Assembly: GCA_009763385.1 (NCBI GenBank)
Contig: CM019831.1
Span: forward strand, 15,464,080 to 15,528,079
DNA: 64,000 nucleotides
Source of the DNA: Coix lacryma-jobi var. lacryma-jobi
Taxonomy: Eukaryota > Streptophyta > Magnoliopsida > Poales > Poaceae
Direction of reading: 5' to 3'
A program made the translations under genes and the position numbers. The notes under the pieces are model-generated. The model saw only the letters and a list, made by a program, of their open reading frames with translations. It was not told the DNA's origin and ran no database searches. This document shows, piece by piece, positions 10,170 to 21,206 of the stretch; the stretch's first letter is position 1; each line of letters opens with the position of its first letter.

Positions 10170-12148
10170 TGTTGACGGTAGATAACTCCTATTTTAAACC
10201 GTCAACTAACCTCATAAATGACCCACAAAGATCCAAAGAGTGTAGCTATAGGTTTGATTCTAACGAGTTCCACGAGTTGTGTTCTTCTCACTTGTTTTGC
10301 AGGATATTCAATATTTCATCATAAGAAAATATCTCAAGTGAAGAATCAGAGCACACCATTATGATGAGCTCGTCGAGACGATCGAAACGGACATATCACT
10401 TGCCATATTTGGAGCCCCGGAGCGAGAATCTTCGATGAATATGACTTGGAAGACTCTGGAACCCTCTAGAAGCATTATCCATACAATGATCAGGGGTGTA
10501 ACAGACAAAATTCCATCAGCTGCAAAATACTAGAATTATCCAGGGACCAGACAGGAAGATGACGACAAAGAATCCAACCACGCCATGACTTGTTGCACAA
10601 ACCAATCGAACAAGGACTCTAGGAGAATAAGGAAGGTCCCAGAAGACAACTCGGCGAAGGAGACACCTAGGGGCTGCAGGTGGGGCCGGCCGACCTGGGC
10701 CTGCCTCCTCTACGGCCCATCTTCGTGGAACGTGACCTAACCGACCTCTACTTTGTATCTTGACCATTGTTTAAGGTCGGTTTGATCCGAGGGCTGCGGT
10801 TCATCCCACCGGGCTATAAATGAAACCCCAGGCCCCCCTCCTGGAGGCATCTTTTGATACTCAATCCAATCTACAGATCAATCATTTAGTTTAGAGATAG
10901 CCTAGACAACCAAGAGCTCCACCATCCAAGGGCGTAGCTAGAATAGAATTAGAAGAGTCGAGGGAAGCTCAGATTTCGGATCTAGTCAAGAGGAGGCTAG
11001 GTAATTAGCCTTGTAACTTCTCTCTTGTATCAACATTATTCTTCTGTTTGTCTAATTGTCTTCTAGTTCATCATCTTTGTGTTCTAATTGTGTTCTAGTT
11101 CATCTTCTAATCCATCTAGTTCATCTCTGTGTTCTAATCTAGTTCTAATTACCTTTCTAGTTCATCCTAGTGCTTCTAATCTACTTCTAATTGTTCTTCT
11201 AGTTCTTATTCATCTTCTAGTTCTTGTTCTAGTTGATACTTGTCATGACTTGTTACTATTTCATGTTCATAATTATAATGTTCATCGGCTACTTTGATTA
11301 GATGTCTAGGATAGCTAGGGTATCTTTATGTTTATGCTCTTGTTCGTATAGCGCTCATTCTGTCGATCGCGGGGTGAGTGGTTAACATTGTGTAAGCGTG
11401 GTGCTTATATGTTGTTTACCTGTGAATGCACCTTATATTCCGGGCCAGCAAGTGGTAGTTCGCGAGGGTGACTCTTATAGCCTCGTTGATTCCTCTGTAG
11501 TCTACTCCCTGAATATAGGCCAAGTAAGACCTGGTCACCCGGAGGTGATAGACTCTAGATCTGATCCTCCATGCATGATGTCTCCTGCGTATAAATATAA
11601 GTTATTCTAACCATGATTGCTAAACATAATTGCACTAACTGATGTAGTCTATGACCTATAGTTAGAACCATATTAGGAAGTTAATCTGTCTCTTTCTAGT
11701 TCTAGTTATGATCTAACCTTGGATGGGAATGCTCTATTGGAACTCTTTATGGTTTACTCTGTTCTATTTCATTTATCTTATTTATCATATATGATTGATT
11801 CCTGTGTTGAGTAGATCTAGTGGAACTCTTATCATAATCATACATGTGTGTGTTATAGTTTGTAGATGTTTATCTCCTGTCACTCTCTTAACTTAGAGGT
11901 AGAAGGCACCAATATAAATAACGATACCTAGGAGACTCTCTTAGGTGAAATGCTACAGCAGATGTATTTTATCTGTGCGCTTGCAGATAATCTCTTTTCA
12001 TATTTTATAAGGGCATGATCATAAATACAATCCACGTCTCTAGTGTCGCTGCTAGTGGTGACAGCCTAGCGTTAAAGGTAACGCTGTTAGATTTGTCTAC
12101 CTACATTTCTGGCGCTGTTATCTGAAGTGATGCTAAGAGATGTCAACA
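10170..12148 (+). mobile_element. 5' LTR of element D
   Basis: It begins TGTTGACGGTAGAT and ends AGATGTCAACA, followed by AGCATTTT and the PBS. It is 1979 bp long. The first 300 bp match solo LTR D2 on the minus strand (for example GAGTTCCACGAGTTGTGTT and GAGCTCGTCGAGA), so D and D2 are one family. Close to its 3' end it contains ACATTTCTGGCGCTGTTATC, an internalised PBS-like module. Confidence 0.85.
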
Positions 12149-12156
12149 AGCATTTT

Positions 12157-12174
12157 TGGCGCCGTTGCCGAGGA
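12157..12174 (+). promoter_or_regulatory. Primer-binding site of element D
   Basis: TGGCGCCGTTGCCGAGGA differs at one site from the form I recall as complementary to the 3' end of plant tRNA-Asp, the usual Athila primer. It lies 8 nt after the LTR end. Confidence 0.85.
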
Positions 12175-12428
12175 ACTAAATGTGTAATTCCAAAAGCACA
12201 TTCCCCGTTGTTTGGGAAATACCACAAGGAAATCCCATTATCGGAGCCATCTCACCTAGTTTTCTAAGTTTTTAAGAGAAGACCAGGAGATAATAGGATA
12301 TAAGTTGAATACCTAGGAAAAACTCTATACACATGTTTATGATAATCGAGACACACTATTGATCTTCACTCAAATAGGCTCACCCTGTCTTTTGTCTATT
12401 TCTTGAATATCTTATTGCAGGGTGATGT

Positions 12429-14530
12429 ATGACTGAATTTGTTCGACCAGAAAACTACATTGACGATCCTAAAGTTTTGATCCAAAAAGCCAAAGCCAAA
12501 GCCAAGCTCAGGAAATCTCCAACCACGTTGACCGAAGATACTCTGGCAAGAAGCTCAACACCAGTGTTAGAAGACATGGCTAACAAGACTCTCCGTGATT
12601 TCTCTATGCCAACCACTGCCAACATCAGGACTGGACCAATAGTCAATGTGGGAACCGAGGGATTCGAACTCAAGCCATCTCTGATCAGCATGGTGCAAGC
12701 AAGCCAGTTTTGTGGGAAAGCACATGAAGATGCGAGTGCCCATCTCCAACACTTCCTGGAGATTTGCAGCACTTTTACTATCAAAGGAGTCACCAAGGAT
12801 GCCATATACCTCCGCCTATTCCCATTCTCACTTTTGGGAAGAGCGAAGCAATGGTTCTACTCCAACAAAGACAAAAACACTACATGGGAGATCTGCTCCA
12901 CTGCTTTCCTAGCAAAGTTCTTTCCCGTAGGCAAGACGAATGCCCTACGAGCAAAGATCTCAAGTTTTTAGCAGCAATATGATGAATCTGTCCCTGAGGC
13001 ATGAGAATGCTTTCAAGATAACATATCAGAATGCCCTCATCACGGGATGGAAAGTTGGCTACTTATGCAGACATTCTACCATGGGCTCACTTTGAGTGCC
13101 CATGATAATATCGATGCAGCTGCTGGAGGATCGTTCTTGTCACTCACTATTCGAGAGGCAACAGCTCTTATTGAGAAGATAGCTTCCAACCAAGGATGGA
13201 ACGAAGAACACACTCAACCGAAGAAGATAGGAGGAATGCATCAACTCAAAGAAGTAGACATGTTGTCTGCTCAGATGGACCTACTCATAAAGAAGCTTGA
13301 CGAACGAAACCATGAGAAGAAGGAAGTCATGCACATCTATGATTCTCGCATGACTTGTGAAGAATGTGGAGGCACTGGCCACACAGGAAGCAACTGCCCT
13401 GAAGCCCAAGAGGATGTGAACTACATCAACAACAACAACAACAATAACAACTATTGTCCTCAATAGAATCAAGGGTGGAATCAACAACAGAGGCCTAACT
13501 ACCAAGGTAATAATTTCAATCAACCGCCTTTAAGAGAAATGATTGTTAATCAAAATAAAGTTATTGATAATATGTCTAGAAAGATAGCTTCCAATGATAA
13601 AATACTTGAAACCATTAATAATAGAATGGAAAGCTTTACTTCTGCTATTAAGAATCAACTTAGCTTTAACAAGATGGTAGAATCACAAATTTCTCAGCTA
13701 GCCACTTCAATACCTGTGATCGAAAAAGGTAAGATTCCGGGGAATCCGGAAGAATTAGAAACTGCAAATCTTGTAGACATTTTCAATGCAGGAGATTACT
13801 TCACAGCTGCACCAAGGCCAAAGTATAGAGGATGGGGAGATGAGAATTTGCCCGAGAAGAAAGGAGATCCAGGGAGACCTGTCATCCCTATCACCATTGG
13901 ACCCCATACCTTTGACGAAGCCGTCTGTGATCTTGGAGCAAGTGTCAACATTATGCCTAAGGTAATTTATGAGAAAATTCATGGTCAACCATTGTTGTAC
14001 ACAACCATGTGTTTGCAGCTTGCAGATCAGACACTTTGGTACCCCAAGGGAATCCTTGAAGATGTTCAAGTACAAGTTGGACAATCACCTGTCCTAGTAG
14101 ATTTTGTGATAGTGGAAACATGAGGAGATGAAAGAGCACCCATCATTTTGGGAAGACCATTCTTGAGTACAACTAAAGCCATCATCTACACCGAAAGCGC
14201 CAAGATCTGCTTCACGATCAACAATAGGAAGGAGAGGTTTAGTTTCAAGAATCGCACACTCAAGACTCGTGTACACCCTCAGTCACCATATGAGTACGAG
14301 TATGCACCTACTGCCCCGAAGAAGAAAAACAACAATAGAAGGAGGAGGAACAAGACGAAGCCCCAAGAACAAGAACCAGTATGGATGGTCAACATTGTTG
14401 AGCCACCAGAAGATCTCACTCTTCCTCCACTACGCCTTGAGAAGATGTACGATCCAGGAGTACCTACCATTGACTGCATGATCAAGGAGAGTACCTTCTA
14501 CAACATGTTCTGCGACATCGGCTCGTGTCA
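12429..14530 (+). pseudogene. Element D gag and first protease domain
   Basis: One frame starts at ATG 12429 (MTEFVRPENYIDD). It contains the gag capsid-like region (FLEICSTF, LRLFPFSLLGRAKQWFY, FFPVGKTNALR), then a CCHC zinc knuckle C-EE-C-GGTG-H-TGSN-C near 13370, a short Asn repeat, a coiled-coil-like stretch and a retropepsin domain. The protease active-site motif is CDLGASVNIM (about 13927) and the flap/strand motif is IILGRPFL (about 14143). In-frame stops at 12969 (TAG), 13002 (TGA, where a Trp codon is expected), 13464 (TAG) and 14121 (TGA) disable it. Element C has the same order. The product would be the structural and maturation part of the particle. Confidence 0.82.
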
Positions 14531-15109
14531 ACATCATGTCTACGGTAACATATAAACATTTATTTCGTGATGCACCACTAGACCCAACATACTTGCAGGT
14601 AAAGCTAGTAGACCAAACATTCCGATTTCCGAAAGGGAATGGTGGAAGACGTCGTAGTCAGAATTAGAGGTCATGAAGTCCTCATAGACTTCTTGGTTCT
14701 CGACATGGGAGAAGACGATGATGTCCACCTCATCCTAGGAAGACCATTCCTGTACACTACAAGTGCAATCATCTATATGAAGCAAGGGGAGATCCATTTT
14801 CACTTTCCTGGAGAGAAGGTACGATGCTACTTCATCAACTACATACCCAATGAAGCACCCAAGAAGAGTAGAAGTGAAAGACGTCGCTCCCAACGCCAAA
14901 GAAGACAAGCCATCAAGAATGGAGAGGCCAATCACAAAGAAGAAGCTAGTGACGCTATTCCCAAAAAGAAAGAAGAAGACAAACCTCAAGAAAGTGAACC
15001 ACAGGAAGTAAAGACTCAGACCAAGAAAGTATGGAAGAAAAAGACAGCACCTAAAGAGATACAATCAGAAACAACTTTCCAAATGTCTGACACACCTTGG
15101 GAGGTCTGA
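14480..15109 (+). pseudogene. Element D second retropepsin-like domain
   Basis: Downstream of the first protease a second copy of the fold appears. A CDIGS active-site motif near 14511 is followed, after a one-base shift near 14530, by VNIMSTVTY. The ILGRPFL strand comes near 14731, then a Lys/Glu-rich tail ending SDTPWEV* at 15109. It is diverged from the first domain, so it is not a recent tandem duplication. The tail is highly charged and may bind nucleic acid. After the stop only untranslated sequence follows, with no reverse transcriptase. Confidence 0.72.
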
Positions 15110-16744
15110 ACCAAGGGAAGGTCCGGATTCGTCGGACCTAAATATCCGAACCTTCGTCAAAAGGTAAAATCGGTAGTTATCTTCATATTTACTTTTCTGC
15201 ATATTTCTCATATTTAATCTATAGTCATTTCATTGCATCATCATATTTTATCCACAAGCATTTTAATTTCTGCATTGCATTAGAAAAGAAAAAAATATTA
15301 ATCATGTTGCATTATTATATTGCATTTAAAAAGAAAAATCCTAAAGCCCCATGTGAATATTCAACTGTTTACTGTGGAGGCACAAAAAAAATGTTTCTTG
15401 CTTTTTTGCATCTGCATATAAAAAAAATCCAAAAATATTAAACTATTGTTGAATCTTGCTTGCTTAAACATCTATAAGGCTCGATAAGACATATATGGTT
15501 TTACCACTAACGCTTAATCAGTTCCACTAGCTTTGTTGTCTATTTGAGTTTAGCAGGAATCAATGAGAAGGCCAGATAACTTCATCCACTCTGGAGAGAC
15601 TAAAGCAACAACCTTTCACTAAGGACCAGAGGAATGGAGTACATCAACGCTACCAAGAGAACGAACACGCAAGCATCTAGCTTGGGAGAAAAGGCTCCCC
15701 CGTTATCCAAGGTAATATATCTATATTTTCGAATTTCATAAAAACAGAAAACACCAAAAATATGTGAGCACATGGAGGCTCACTCTTAAAAGAAAAACCC
15801 CAAAAAATATGTGAGCACATAAAGGCTCACCCTTAAAAAGAAAAAGAATAAAAATATTCGGGCACATAAAGGCTCGACGCTATCGAAGGGATTAGCTTGG
15901 GGGAGACGCACCCCCGTTATCTTCGTGATTAAGGTATGTCTTTATTATTATTATTATTATTATTAGCTTTATATTTTTAATATTATTTGTCTTTATATCT
16001 TAAAGTGTGTGTTTAATATTAGAGTCAATAAATGAACAATGATGATCTAGAATAAAAGCTTGCCCTGACTAATTGAGCTCTAAGAAAATAAAATTAATTT
16101 TTATTTAGATGATAAATAGTTGCTCTGCCGTAATTCTTTTCAAGTGCCTAGTGTTCAGTCTTGAATTTTCTCGAGTTTTGGATAAGATTGTTTTAACATG
16201 AAAATTTGCTTTGAATCTGAAACTTGTGGTTGCGAAAGTTTTGACCTAAGTCTAGGTGTTTGATGAGTATGATATAAAAAGGTTGAACTGCTATTTATCT
16301 TGTTCCTAGTAATACTAGAGTTCTGGAGATTTATCCTTTGAAAACTTAAAAATGCTACATGATGAGATCCTCTATGATGAGTGTTTGAAATTCCTACCAC
16401 AACCTGATATACATGCCTGATAGACTAGGAAGTCCACTCTTTATATTTACTGCTTGTATATGCATTGAGTATTGTCAAATCGTGTTGACCCTTAGAGACT
16501 CGTCATACAGTTAAAATCAAGATCACGTACACTCCACCCATATATGCTGCTTCTACACTGGGAGTACGCAACAACATGTCTTCCATTTAGATCCACTCAA
16601 AAATGTTTCACTTCTATCCTGGGAGTGAACAACCTTCCCTTCATCCATATGACCTTTTTATGCCTTCATTACCATTCATAAATGCTCCAATATATCATTG
16701 TTGTCTCTTTAACCATTGTGCTGCAAAAAGATGCATGGGCTATG
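15110..16744 (+). other. 3' untranslated region of element D
   Basis: This is AT-rich non-coding sequence with three short hairpins of the type GTGAGC..GCTCAC (about 15762, 15811 and, degenerate, 15860). Two polypurine-like tracts are each followed by a C-run: CTTGGGAGAAAAGGCTCCCCCGT near 15682 and CTTGGGGGAGACGCACCCCCGT near 15895. A short TTA run lies at about 15943-15965. Further right it resembles the 3' region of element E3, as in the ACACTGGGAGTACGCAACAACATG motif. I see no gene. Confidence 0.6.
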
Positions 16745-18078
16745 TGTCGGGGGAACGCCAAAGGGGTACCCCCAATCAACGCAAAACTCAGAACGCCTTT
16801 TAATAAGAGCCCTCCAAGCCAGGCCTCGGGCGAGCGCTCGTTCTCCGCTTCGCCCGAGCCCTCCAGGCCAGGCCTCGGGCGAGCGCACATTCTCCGTCTC
16901 GCCCGAGCCCTCCGCGTCAGGCCTCGGGCGAGCGCTCGTTCTCCGCTTCGCCCGAGCCCTCCGCGTCAGGCCTCGGGCGAGCGCTCATTCTCCGTCTCGC
17001 CTGAGCCCTCCGCGTCAGGCCTCGGGCGAGCGCTCCGCTACCCCTCGAGTCTTGGCATGTAAGCCTCGAACCCGCCATAACCGAACATCACACCTCGAGA
17101 CCCACGCGGGGACCTCGAGCCTCCCTAACACGGCAGCCAACCCCTCGAGACGCTTCACGCCTCCCTCGAGCGGCCCAGACATTGGATACCAGCCCCACGC
17201 TACGTATTTAATGCCTCCACCTACTCCGGTCACATCCTCCGGTACACAGCATGTGCCACAGTGAACCGGAGCCAGAGTCAACCCTCGTTTTCACCGCAAG
17301 CATGGGCAAAAAGGCACCAGTACAGCACTGTTGGGCCATGCCTTGCACTGACGCATGCTCGAGCCTCATCCCGAAGCCCGGGTTCCCACTGTACGCCCGG
17401 GCGTTCCGGGATTTGCCCATACTGGCGGAAGCTCGAGCCCCCCGTAGGCGCCACCTCGAGGCCGGCCTAGCGAACCTCGAGCTCTTGTTGCTTTCATGTG
17501 ATTGGCGGACAGGTACCCCAAGTCCTGGAAGGACGCCGCCACACCCCGTACGGACCGGAGTGGGCGCTGCACGACCTCACGTCGCCACGTCTCCATGACT
17601 ACGCCCGGGATGGAAGCCACGACGCCTGAACAGCAATCTCCACGTCAGTCCCTGTGGCCTCGACAAGACAGGATTCCTACCTCCCGCTGTATTGATATTG
17701 GGTACTGTACATGTTACCCCTGTGTAACGTTCTTGTGTAATCCTGGCCTCCCCTTGCTCTATAAAAGGGGACACCAGGGCCCTTCACGGGAGGGGGGAGG
17801 AGGAGACACAGGTCCGCAGTGACACAACTCCAAGAGACAACGCACGAGTCCACACACACACGAGTCCGGACTCCGGTCCACGCTCATTGAGCTTGTATTC
17901 GCCCCTGTACAAGCACTTAGGTGCAAGTAATACAAGAACCTCCTCCCCCGCTGGACGTAGGGCCTTCTTTGCCCGAACCAGGATAAATCCTTGTGTCCTC
18001 TTGCGTCACCATCCAGGAAGAGAAGCACGCGATCATATTACTCGTTGGTGTCATACCCCCGGTTTCGAAACACCGACA
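16745..18078 (+). mobile_element. 5' LTR of S
   Basis: It runs TGTCGGGGGAACGCC to ACACCGACA, 1334 bp. It contains an array of 49-bp GC-rich units (16816-~17040), a TATA box (CTCTATAAAAGGGG, about 17757-17770) and a following polypurine-rich leader. The GC-rich composition contrasts with the surrounding element D. Confidence 0.92.
16816..17040 (+). repeat. 49-bp tandem array in S 5' LTR, about 4.5 units
   Basis: Each unit carries GGCCTCGGGCGAGCGC, then a variable CTCGTTCTCCGCTTC or ACATTCTCCGTCTC part, then GCCCGAGCCCTCC. CCTCGGGCGAG and CTCGCCCGAG are near inverted repeats, so every unit can form a hairpin. It sits upstream of the TATA box, in U3. Confidence 0.92.
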
Positions 18079-18136
18079 GTTGGCGCGCCAGGTAGGGGCC
18101 TCCGCGTGTCCGAGTCGATTTCTCGTTGTTTCCTGG

Positions 18137-19729
18137 ATGGCATCTTCCACTCCTTCGTTCTCTGCTGGAGCCGTCGTCTGGTTTGGGAGCCTCGAGTTCC
18201 TGGCCACCGGCAACGGCAGCGAGCTGACCCTGCTCTCCACGGAGGGCCCGAGCGGAGGGCGCGTCACGCCACCCCGCGCGGGGCGCGTGGCGCGTCGTCC
18301 GCACCACCGCGCGTCGCCACCTCGTGAGCTGCGATCCCAGCACGAGCCAGGGCGGCGCGACGTCAACGACTCCGACTCCGACGAGTACGACCACCACGAC
18401 CCTGACCTCTGGGACCCCTCCAGGGAGTGCTTCCAGCTTGAGGGGGTCGTGGACGACGCCGAGGACGACGGCGACGATGACACCAGGCCGGCGCTCAACC
18501 CCGAAGAGCCCGGAAACGTGGCTGCGGCAGGAGGATCACACGCTCAGGGGAAGGACGAACCCCCGGCCTCGGGTGCACCGCCTCACCGCGACGACGACCG
18601 GGTGGCGCGGCTCGCGCAGCTGAGGGAAGCGATCGCCAGGGCCGAGGAGGAACGGCAACGCCTGCTGCAGCTGGAAAAAACTCTTATGCAGGAACCAGTC
18701 CGGCCTCGAGGCGCCAGAGCTCGAGTCCAGGCTCAAGAGGTCCGCCGGCGGATCCTCGAGGATGGGGCACCGGCGCGTCCCGAGGCGTGCTTCCCACGAG
18801 CCGGGCAGAACGTGGTGGCGGCCACAATGCTGCTCCGCGATCTACCCGCCGTCTCCAACCCCGACGCAAGACGCATGCTCGGGGAAATGAAGGGCCTCCT
18901 CGAGACAGCCGCTGTGCAGATGGCCGAGAGCTCGGCCTCGCGCCGGCGCGGGGTAGCCTCGGGGAAGCCAGCGGACACGCCCCACAACAAACACGAGACG
19001 TCCGTCCACCAGCCGGCCACCCCTCGAGCCAGGCCAGCCCAGGAGCGGGTCGCCGACAGCCGGCAAACCCTCGAGCCCCCGGGCCCCAGGGTCTTCAGCC
19101 GGGCCATCCGCAGCTCGACCCTCCCCGACCGCTTTCGGCCACCAACCAACATCGTGAAGTATGACGGGGTGGTCGAGCCCAAGCTGTGGCTCTCCGACTT
19201 CCGCCTAGGCTGCCAACTGGGCGGAGCAAAGAGCGACGACCGTGTGATCATACGCCAACTCCCGCTTTACCTCTCGGACACCGCCCGCCGGTGGCTCGAG
19301 GGGCTCCCGCCGGATTGGATCCATGACTGGGCCGACCTAGTCGGGGTCTTCGACGGGAATTTCAAGGGGACTTGCGTGCGCCCAGGCAATCCCTGGGATC
19401 TGCAACGTTGCCGGCAGGCAGCGGACGAGCCCCTCCGCGACTTCGCTCGGCGATTCTCGAAGCAGCGCCTCGAGCTCCTCCACGTACCTGATAAGGATGT
19501 CATCTCGGTGTTCCTCGCAGGCACGACATGCCAAGAGCTAGTCCACGAGCTAGGGCACCACCGTCCCAGGACGGTCGAGGATCTGATGAATCGTGTCGCC
19601 AGCTTCGCCTCGGGCGACGAGGCAGTGGGGGCCTTCTTTGGCCGCTCCACGGACAAAGGCAAAGGTCAGAGGGCAAAGCGCGACGCCGATGACGACGACG
19701 ATGAAGAAGAGCTCATGGGCGCCCGCTGA
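18137..19729 (+). CDS. S gag polyprotein, 530 aa, intact
   Basis: This is the retrotransposon Gag of a Tat-lineage Ty3/gypsy element. The start chosen is ATG 18137 (GGATGG context), the first ATG after the PBS; the frame is also open upstream through the PBS into the LTR, which I do not count as coding. The N-terminal 200 residues are disordered and rich in acidic and Arg/Pro stretches. A coiled-coil-like segment around LREAIARAEEERQRLLQLE follows. The capsid-like gag domain spans roughly residues 330-490, with KLWLSDFRLGCQLG, ARRWLEGLPPDWI and FARRFSKQRLELL. The C-terminus is basic then acidic (KGKGQRAKRDADDDDDEEE). No CCHC zinc knuckle, protease or other enzyme domain follows. The frame is open to TGA 19727-19729 without defects. 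Confidence 0.88.
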   Translation: MASSTPSFSAGAVVWFGSLEFLATGNGSELTLLSTEGPSGGRVTPPRAGRVARRPHHRASPPRELRSQHEPGRRDVNDSDSDEYDHHDPDLWDPSRECFQLEGVVDDAEDDGDDDTRPALNPEEPGNVAAAGGSHAQGKDEPPASGAPPHRDDDRVARLAQLREAIARAEEERQRLLQLEKTLMQEPVRPRGARARVQAQEVRRRILEDGAPARPEACFPRAGQNVVAATMLLRDLPAVSNPDARRMLGEMKGLLETAAVQMAESSASRRRGVASGKPADTPHNKHETSVHQPATPRARPAQERVADSRQTLEPPGPRVFSRAIRSSTLPDRFRPPTNIVKYDGVVEPKLWLSDFRLGCQLGGAKSDDRVIIRQLPLYLSDTARRWLEGLPPDWIHDWADLVGVFDGNFKGTCVRPGNPWDLQRCRQAADEPLRDFARRFSKQRLELLHVPDKDVISVFLAGTTCQELVHELGHHRPRTVEDLMNRVASFASGDEAVGAFFGRSTDKGKGQRAKRDADDDDDEEELMGAR

Positions 19730-21206
19730 AGCCAAGCTGGCTAAAGTGGCGTCCACGCGCGGCACCGTCCCACCAGATGTCTTCTCGAGGGATATTTTCG
19801 AACCACCCGTCGAAATCGGCCCGGGGGCTGACCCTTCGACGCCACCCCGCGAGCCGGGCATGGAGACTCGACGGCCCCTCGAAGCCACCCCTCGAGCCGG
19901 GCATGGGGGCTCGGCCTCCGACGCCTCCCCTCGAAAACGACACCTTGACTGGCGGACGCCCTCCCTCGACTGCCTGCGAGCTCTGCGATGATCAAGGCCT
20001 CGGTCTGGTACTCCTCCTCAAGATCTTCTGCCGCGAGCTCAGCCTCGACGTTTGAGCCAGGAGAAGGAGGGCCGCCTACACCACCGTCCGCATCCGGAGG
20101 CATCACGTCCTCATCGACAAACCGGCGCCGTCTCCCGCGACGGTGAGTAGGTAACCGCACACATTTAATGTGCCCATCTGAACGCGTTGCAAGCTGGACG
20201 ACAGGTACACGCGGCGACTCCGCACTCGCTCCGCTCTACCGGGGCCCTCTGAGGCCGCCGCTCCAACTCCACGCACGTCGCCCCGGCGCCACGATCTCCA
20301 CTCGCTGACGGTTTCCGCCTAAAAAGGCACGCCCAACGGGCGGAAGGATTCCAAGCGACGAAGGCGTCTTCCGGAAGTAAAAAACGGGCCCCGGCCCTAA
20401 GTCTCGAAGCAGCGAAGGCTGGCCCTCGAAAAAGGGTTCGACAGCCGGCTTCGAGCACCCAAAAACGGGCCCCGGCCCTAAGTCTCGAAGCAGCGAAGGC
20501 TGGCCCTCGACGAAAGAGGGTTCGACAGCCGGCTTCGAGCACCCGAGTCAGGGACACCAAGGGGCGCCATTCGCGGCATCACTCGAGGGCCAAGCCCTCG
20601 AGGCCTCTCACGTGTATCCAAGGCGGGGAGCTCGACATGCAGTGAGATCCCCTCGGAGGGAGGCATCGAGCCACCGGGTCCTATCGAACGGACCCGGCAC
20701 TCCTGCAGACTGAGCACCCATGCTTTATGAGACCGCCTCCGGGCCACAGTCGACCCCTATCGAACGGGGCACGAGCTCTCACTTGGATTCCCCGTTACCA
20801 GCTCACCGGGAACCTCGATACTCGCCCACTCGGGGTAGTACGAGGCATCCCCCCTCGCATCCGATCGAAAGGACTCGCGGGATGACAAGCCAGGGCAATC
20901 GGCGTGCCGGACAGCTCGAAGAGCCGGCTGGTCGGTTCAGCCTGGCACCCCTCGACGAAAGAGGGTCTAAAAACTCGGGGGCTCGACACCCCTGAACCTA
21001 AAAATCGCAACTAAAACTCGCAAAAAGCCCACGAGGGAGTTTTAACCACTCCCCCATGGCCTCGGGGGCTACACCCGCGGGTGTCGCTCGCACGACACCC
21101 ACGGAATTAAAACGGCTAAACCCTCGAGACCAGTTAGTAACCCTCTAGATCCCGGTAGAGAGCCCCTGCTCGAGTGCCAACACTCAAACAAGGCCTCGGG
21201 GGCTAC
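19730..21206 (+). other. S internal region without pol
   Basis: This GC-rich sequence lies between gag and the polypurine tract. A minus-strand frame at 20160-19741, with an acidic stretch around EAELAAEDLEEEYQTEALI, may be the relic of a Tat antisense gene. It has no recognised domain and lacks the clear splice structure seen in T0. An 81-bp tandem duplication lies at 20381-20544. The rest shows CTCGA-rich low complexity and no coding signal that I trust. Confidence 0.5.
20381..20544 (+). repeat. 81-bp tandem duplication in S
   Basis: Two adjacent units (20381-20461 and 20462-20544) start AAAACGGGCCCCGGCCC and end GGCTTCGAGCACCC. They are nearly identical except for CGAAAAAGGG versus CGACGAAAGAGGG in the middle. 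Tandem repeats in this part are a known habit of Tat elements. Confidence 0.9.

Noticed and set aside
13281..13523. Minus-strand Val/Ile-rich frame that looks like a membrane protein
   Set aside because: It is the antisense of the Asn-repeat and zinc-knuckle part of D gag.
16816..17040. Regular repeats with spacers that might suggest a CRISPR array
   Set aside because: The units are contiguous, lie in both LTRs of a retrotransposon and the context is plant nuclear DNA.
16682..17264. Overlapping frames encoding Arg/Pro/Ser repeats such as RPRASARSPLRPSPP, also at 21174-21722
   Set aside because: They are readings of the 49-bp non-coding array in the S LTRs. The same array is open in several frames at once because it has few stops.
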